Source: Tieghemiomyces parasiticus
Lineage: Eukaryota; Kickxellomycota; Dimargaritomycetes; Dimargaritales; Dimargaritaceae
Direction of reading: 5' to 3'
DNA: 12,377 nt
Assembly: GCA_027575765.1 (NCBI GenBank)
Contig: JANBPT010001212.1
Span: 1-12,377, forward strand
In this document: piece by piece, positions 8,358 through 12,377 of the stretch
Position numbering within the stretch: the stretch's first letter is position 1
Layout of the letters: each line of letters starts with the position of its first letter
The notes under the pieces: model-generated
Databases searched by the model: none
Told to the model about the DNA's origin: nothing
What the model saw: only the letters and a program-made list of their open reading frames with translations
Program-made: the position numbers and the translations under genes

Positions 8358-10613
8358 ATGAACCCCGCCGCCTGTTCGGTCGTCATCGTGGATAGCGTAT
8401 ACTTGGCCTCCTCCTACCACGCCGTTGACCTCACCTCCGATGATGAAGAAGCCCTGACCACTGCTACCGAGTATTCCTTCAGTCGACCCACCACCGCACA
8501 TTCCACCACGGCCCCGGGTCTTCCACCCACCCCGCTCTCCCCACCTTCCACACCGCCGGGTACCCCCGGATCAGCACCCTTTCCCAAAATGCCCAGTCGG
8601 ACTCGTCTGGCCGATGCGGCCAGGCGCAGCAGCGTGCGGCGGCCCTGCCGGCGGGAATGCCATGGTGCCTCACGGTTCATCCAGTTGCTGCTCGACACGT
8701 ACAGCAAGGTTGCCGCCGTGACCTCCGGCGACGCCGCCCTCACCTATCTCCTTAACCACACCTTGCCTGCCCCCTCTTCCGTGCTCCTCCTTATCGACCT
8801 TGACCACCCGGCTCCGGCCGATGAGGCGGGCACCTTATCCGGTGATCAGGTTGCCCGATTTAACGAGGCAGAGGACCCGAACGACTTGGCCAGCGGCGCC
8901 AACTACGGCCTACGTCTGCTCAAGTTAATCAGCGAGCGCATCGAGGACGGATCCCTCTCCACCGTTGTCCCGGTGGTCATGTCGCGCCGGCGGGACCCCG
9001 AGGTGATGAGGCAGGCCCTACTCCTGGGTGCCCTGGACTACCTCGTCAAGCCCGTCTCCGCGGAATCAGTCCGAGGTTTATGGCTCAACTCGGTCCGGTC
9101 AGAGTTCCTGAAGGGACGGAGCGGTGGGGATGGCCGCCCGGCAACCGTAGCCCGGTCGCCCGTGGCGAGTCATTTTGATCAGGCCTGGTTGGAACGGTCG
9201 GTGGTGGAGTCCTTCACTCCGAGCTCACTCCGTGCCCTGCGGGCCTCCTTTCCGATAATGACCGGAACGGCCGCCGAGCGACAGAACACCAGCCTGCGAT
9301 CCAGGATGCTCGAATGGGGACTCTCGCCCTACGATCTGTCGGAGGATGACCTGCTCCGGTGCATTTACCTCGTCCTTGATGAGACCCTGGCCGCCTCGCA
9401 CCTGCATATGCCAACCAGTGTGGTTCAAAATTTTGTCTTGGCTCTGCACAACTCGTACTACACTGGCAACGCCTACCACAACTTCCACCATGCCGTAGAC
9501 GTGCTGCAGGCCACCTATGTGTTCTTGAACCGCACCCGCCTGATGGCCATTGGTACTGACGCCTCCGCTGCCACCCTTACCCCGTTCCACCGGGCCCTTA
9601 AGCTGCACGACCTCCTGGCCCTCGTCATCGCCGCCATCGGCCACGACATTGGCCACCCGGGTGTTAACAACCACTTCATGGTCACTTGCCGGTCCCCCCT
9701 AGCCGCGCTGTACAAGGACAAGGCCGTCCTTGAACACTTCCATGCCACAGCGCTGTGTCAGCTGTTGCAGCGGGTCGGGTTCGATCTGGCCCGGTACAAC
9801 CCCGGATTCGACGAGGCTGAATTCCAGCAGGTCCTGGTGCAGACAATACTGGCCACCGATATGGCAGCCCACTTTGACTACATTAAGCGACTTCGCGACC
9901 TCCACCAGCGGTACACGGGGGCCCAAGCGGCCCGCCGGCGATCGGTGACCATCAGCCAGGAGACCCAACTGGCCGACCGGGTGGCGCTGTGTGCGGCTCT
10001 CATCAAGTGCTCAGATATAAGTAACGTCACGCGGCCGTTTCACGTGGCCGGGACATGGACCGACCTGCTCAACGAGGAGATGAGTAAGCAACGCGACTTG
10101 GAACAGAAACTCGGATACCCGCCATCAATCGTCTTCTCACCTGAGACGGCGGCCAAGTCGCAGGTCGGATTCTACCGCGGCATGGCGCTCCCACTATTCC
10201 AGGTGGCGGCTGAGATTTTTCCCATGCTCAGCTTTACGGTCACAAACCTCGAGGAAAACATCGTCGCATGGGAACGCGTTCAGGCCGAGTATGATCGACG
10301 AAGCGCACGCCATTCCGAACAGCTTGACCAGCGAAAGCGGTTCGGCCACTCACTGACCAAAAACCGCCTGGAGGATTATTCCAAGTCCCTCGCCCCGCTG
10401 CGCAGCATCACGGCGCTGGCCGAAGCCGACACGGTCGAAAGCCCACCGTACCCGGCTGCTGTCATCTCCACCGCCAAGGCATTGGCCACCATTAAGCCGA
10501 CAGGGTCTCATTCCCGCTTGGGCTCCGTGCCGTCCATCGCCACCCACGACACCCAAACCACGCCCGAGCTATCACGGTCATCGTCCTTGGCTTCCCATCG
10601 GCGGCGGTCATGA
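8358..10613 (+). CDS. response-regulator receiver domain fused to class I 3',5'-cyclic nucleotide phosphodiesterase (RegA-like)
   Basis: An intronless gene of 751 aa. The start is chosen for its strong CCACCATGA context, six residues before the first receiver strand. The receiver domain spans residues about 6-240: strand 1 VVIVD (acidic Asp12), phospho-acceptor Asp147 in LLLIDLDHP, switch Ser209 in VVPVVMS, and Lys231 in DYLVKPV. It is interrupted by a Pro/Ser/Thr insert (about 20-103, with TPLSPPSTPPGTPG) and another of about 30 residues after Asp147. The phosphodiesterase domain spans about 280-640: YHNFHHAVDV (general acid His374, metal ligand His378), GHDIGHPGVNN (His429, Asp430), ATDMAAHF, KCSDISNVTRP (metal ligand Asp553; Asn556 as in cAMP-specific PDE4) and KSQVGF (nucleotide-clamping Gln602 and Phe605). 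All metal ligands are present, so I predict active cAMP hydrolysis. The tail 645-751 is Ser/Arg-rich and looks disordered. No membrane segment or PAS domain is seen. The architecture matches Dictyostelium RegA; human PDE8 also has a receiver-like region but adds PAS. Phosphorylation control is inferred. Confidence 0.93.
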   Translation: MNPAACSVVIVDSVYLASSYHAVDLTSDDEEALTTATEYSFSRPTTAHSTTAPGLPPTPLSPPSTPPGTPGSAPFPKMPSRTRLADAARRSSVRRPCRRECHGASRFIQLLLDTYSKVAAVTSGDAALTYLLNHTLPAPSSVLLLIDLDHPAPADEAGTLSGDQVARFNEAEDPNDLASGANYGLRLLKLISERIEDGSLSTVVPVVMSRRRDPEVMRQALLLGALDYLVKPVSAESVRGLWLNSVRSEFLKGRSGGDGRPATVARSPVASHFDQAWLERSVVESFTPSSLRALRASFPIMTGTAAERQNTSLRSRMLEWGLSPYDLSEDDLLRCIYLVLDETLAASHLHMPTSVVQNFVLALHNSYYTGNAYHNFHHAVDVLQATYVFLNRTRLMAIGTDASAATLTPFHRALKLHDLLALVIAAIGHDIGHPGVNNHFMVTCRSPLAALYKDKAVLEHFHATALCQLLQRVGFDLARYNPGFDEAEFQQVLVQTILATDMAAHFDYIKRLRDLHQRYTGAQAARRRSVTISQETQLADRVALCAALIKCSDISNVTRPFHVAGTWTDLLNEEMSKQRDLEQKLGYPPSIVFSPETAAKSQVGFYRGMALPLFQVAAEIFPMLSFTVTNLEENIVAWERVQAEYDRRSARHSEQLDQRKRFGHSLTKNRLEDYSKSLAPLRSITALAEADTVESPPYPAAVISTAKALATIKPTGSHSRLGSVPSIATHDTQTTPELSRSSSLASHRRRS

Positions 10614-11038
10614 TGTGGCGGACGAAAGACCCTGGCCCACTCACCAAATAACCCGGGTGCCTCCTCCCTCTTTGTGTACCCTTGCATGATTTCTTGTCCC
10701 TCATCATCACACACTCTCTCCCCCCCCCCTCATCTTCCCTTTCTACTTGACATTATGGCGCCTGCATCAGTCTTCACCTATCTATCACTGCTTTCGTTTT
10801 TTAGTTGTTTACCGTGATAGGTTAGTCTCTTGGAGAAGTTTCGTTTTTCTTAATCGACGTCTCCCGAGAACGGAATGTGGTTGCGGGGGTTACGGGGAAA
10901 CATACCTTCCCCTCCTCTAATCTCACTCCCCTTCTCCTCTGTATTATTGCACGCGCGTCGGACTAGTATTCGATGTCCTCTCCCCGTCACGCACTCTCCT
11001 GTCATGTCTACTGCTCCTGTCGCTCCTCCTTGTACAGT

Positions 11039-11044
11039 AATAAA
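11039..11044 (+). terminator. possible poly(A) signal of the phosphodiesterase gene
   Basis: A perfect AATAAA on the + strand, 426 nt after the stop at 10611-10613. It is the first exact match I see downstream. The implied 3' UTR is long, so an unrecognised variant signal closer to the stop may be used instead. Confidence 0.4.
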
Positions 11045-11221
11045 ATGGGCGGCAGTATAATGTACCTTGCCTTTGGTAGCAAATTGGCTCTATTTTGGCC
11101 CATCTTCTCAATCAGACGTATCCTCTCCTACCCCTGGCCCACACCACCAATGAGATTCAATTAAATTGCACTTGGGCTTGGCCCACCACGTTCAGCAGGG
11201 AAGTACTTGTATAAGGGACCT

Positions 11222-11227
11222 TTTATT
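11222..11227 (-). terminator. poly(A) signal of COX7
   Basis: TTTATT on the + strand gives AATAAA on the minus strand, about 110 nt past the COX7 stop at 11338-11340. Spacing and orientation fit a normal 3' UTR. Another AATAAA overlaps the stop codon itself and is less likely to be used. Confidence 0.5.
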
Positions 11228-11337
11228 GAGCACAAGAAGCACGGAGTGACCTGTGGTGCTGCCGCCTGCCAAATCCAAGAAGAAAGGCAAGCTGGTCTGT
11301 ACACGGCCTGGGTTTGGCCGTTTTAAAACAACGTCAT

Positions 11338-12004
11338 TTATTTGGCGCCCTGTAAGTGCAGTGTCGAAGAGAGTATACGGCGAGGAGCGGCTCGAGAGCG
11401 CGCGGGGGGGGGGGGGGTTAGCAACATGGATACCATAAAAAAGGGCAAGGCACCTGGACATCAAGGCAGGCTCTCCATTGAGTCTGGTTTGGTGTCTAAT
11501 GGAAAAGTACTTACGCGGACCATGCGGGTGTAGTCGTAGGCGACCATGGTGACGCCAAAGGCGAGCAAGCTGTAGACCCCGTACACTAGAACCTTGTCAC
11601 GGGCGCCGCCGCGCAGGTAGATGGGCACCTTGTTGTTGAGCTAAACGCGACCGGAGAGATGGGGGAGGGTCGAGGAGATGTCGAGTATGCTTGGTTAGAG
11701 TTCTGACGAGGAAGGAGGAGGGAGGGGGGGGGCCGGCGTTAAGTACGCCCTCTTCCCCCCCTTTGAAGGCGCGGGGACCCCTGTCCTTTTATAATTATCG
11801 AGAGGTTGACCGTGGGTTGTCCAGTTTTTACCGCACGACCTGCCACCCGTCCGCTTGTTTGCTTGCTTTGCAAAGCGAGAGGAACGAAGGGGGGAGGGAG
11901 ATGAGGGTTTAGGACGGAGGCGTAAGCGAGCCTCTGGAACACACCTGGTAGTGTCTCTGGAGCTCAGGGACGCGGTTGGGGCGGTTGACAAAGCGGTCAA
12001 GCAT
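11338..12004 (-). CDS. COX7: cytochrome c oxidase subunit 7 (VIIa family), three exons
   Basis: Read on the minus strand, exons are 12004-11945 (20 codons from ATG), 11640-11515 (42 codons) and 11349-11338 (Gly-Ala-Lys-stop). Introns 11944-11641 (GTGTGT...TTTAG) and 11514-11350 (GTAAGT...TTACAG) are both phase 0. The spliced product is 65 aa, close to yeast Cox7 (60 aa) and mature mammalian COX7A. Key stretches are NRVPELQRHYQ, which parallels the VPEKQKLFQ region of animal COX7A, then NNKVPIYLRGG across the exon 1-2 junction, where the family has a similar VPVYLKGG. A single membrane helix follows at about residues 37-55 (VLVYGVYSLLAFGVTMVAY), then a short basic tail. No cleavable presequence is seen, as in yeast Cox7. 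The protein is a nuclear-encoded accessory subunit of respiratory complex IV in the inner mitochondrial membrane. The small exons hide it from ordinary ORF searches. The last exon is the least certain part, but it fits frame, splice site and family length. Confidence 0.88.
11404..11417. repeat. G14 homopolymer inside COX7 intron 2
   Basis: Fourteen consecutive G on the + strand (C on the transcribed message), about 55-65 nt before the last COX7 exon. In the pre-mRNA it reads as a C tract upstream of the acceptor and could serve as part of the polypyrimidine tract. Its length may be unreliable. Confidence 0.8.
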
Positions 12005-12278
12005 GATGAAAGAGAAAAAGCGAGGGATGAGAGTCTAGTGGGGTAGGGATGAAATCAGGGTAAACTGAGTAGGTGGACGGATTCGTTCAATCAGATTCGG
12101 TAGAAAGGAGGATGAGGTGAACAAAAAGGGTAATCGCATCAAATTGCGGGTTGGGTTTCGGCTTCAGATTCGTGGCGGACGGGTCCCACTCACGCCTGAG
12201 TGCGTGGGTGTGGGTTGGTGGTGGTGGGGGACTGGTGACGACGACAGGGGGTGGGGGGAGGGGAGAGAAGTTGGCCTG
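12005..12278 (-). promoter_or_regulatory. upstream region of COX7
   Basis: The 274 nt upstream of the COX7 start is purine-rich on the + strand, so pyrimidine-rich on the COX7 coding strand. I see no clear TATA or CCAAT box and no open frame with a domain. The COX7 promoter and 5' UTR must lie here by position, unless the assembly stops short of them. Confidence 0.35.
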
Positions 12279-12362
12279 CCCCCCCCCCCCCCCCCCCCCC
12301 CGGGGCCCCCCCCGGGCCCCCCCCCGCGCCCCCCCCCCCGGGGGCGGCCCCCGCGGCCCCCT
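12279..12362. repeat. C/G-only low-complexity contig end
   Basis: It begins with 23 consecutive C (12279-12301) and continues as alternating C and G blocks with no A or T until the run breaks up after 12362. The sharp loss of A/T at the extreme right edge suggests a sequencing or assembly artefact. A genuine extreme-GC repeat is possible. Confidence 0.8.
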
Positions 12363-12377
12363 GGGGGTGTCAAGTCG

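Larger units (their letters stand above)
10614..11337. other. convergent intergenic region, no gene seen
   Basis: The region lies between the stops of two converging genes, the phosphodiesterase and COX7. It begins pyrimidine-rich, with a C10 run near 10720. It has only short open frames without motifs (for example 10875-11060 and 10973-11164). It must hold both 3' UTRs, and one poly(A) candidate is visible for each gene. Confidence 0.6.

Noticed and set aside
9225..9968. Antisense open frames inside the phosphodiesterase gene
   Set aside because: They are shadows of the GC-rich codon pattern of the real gene, which carries full catalytic motifs on the + strand.
10973..11060. Small frame starting near 11003 in the convergent intergenic region
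   Set aside because: It encodes under 25 residues from that ATG without motifs, and it lies where the phosphodiesterase 3' UTR is expected.
12164..12373. Minus-strand open frame rich in Gly and Pro
   Set aside because: It is only a translation of the C/G low-complexity block at the contig edge.
1..12377. CRISPR arrays, insertion sequences, telomere repeats, rRNA
   Set aside because: I saw no regularly spaced repeats, terminal inverted repeats with a transposase, tandem TTAGGG-type arrays or rRNA signatures in the window.

Overview
The window looks like nuclear DNA of a fungus or fungus-like eukaryote. Two of its four genes are split by short GT-AG introns, starts sit in Kozak-type contexts, AATAAA signals follow the genes, and the products are eukaryotic (a mitochondrial ribosomal protein, a cytochrome c oxidase subunit, MCM8, a class I cyclic nucleotide phosphodiesterase). 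MCM8 is missing from yeasts and most Dikarya, and a receiver-phosphodiesterase fusion is best known from Dictyostelium RegA. An early-diverging fungus (zygomycete or chytrid grade) is therefore my best guess. This is inference from domain content, not a taxonomic assignment.

Layout, left to right. Positions 1-713 (+) hold the last four exons of MCM8, ending in its C-terminal winged-helix region. Positions 942-1391 (-) encode mitochondrial ribosomal protein uL30m, convergent with MCM8. Positions 1392-3739 have no gene I can support. Positions about 3740-7800 are a strikingly pyrimidine-rich stretch of the + strand with a (CT)19 repeat and no convincing gene. Positions 7813-7927 look like a promoter (inverted CCAAT, CRE-like site, TATA-like stretch). 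The main gene, 8358-10613 (+), encodes a 751-aa protein with an N-terminal phosphorelay receiver domain fused to a complete class I cAMP-type phosphodiesterase domain. Positions 11338-12004 (-) hold a small three-exon gene for cytochrome c oxidase subunit 7/VIIa, with a last coding exon of only 12 nt. The right edge (12279-12362) is almost pure C and G and is probably a contig-end artefact.

The four genes form no operon and no shared pathway. They lie as two convergent pairs (MCM8 with uL30m; phosphodiesterase with COX7), separated by about 7 kb. The most interesting biology is the receiver-phosphodiesterase. Its phospho-acceptor Asp, switch Ser/Lys and all metal-binding residues are intact, so it could link a two-component phosphorelay directly to cAMP breakdown. 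Candidate PKA sites in the protein and a CRE-like site upstream suggest possible feedback, but those two points are weak.
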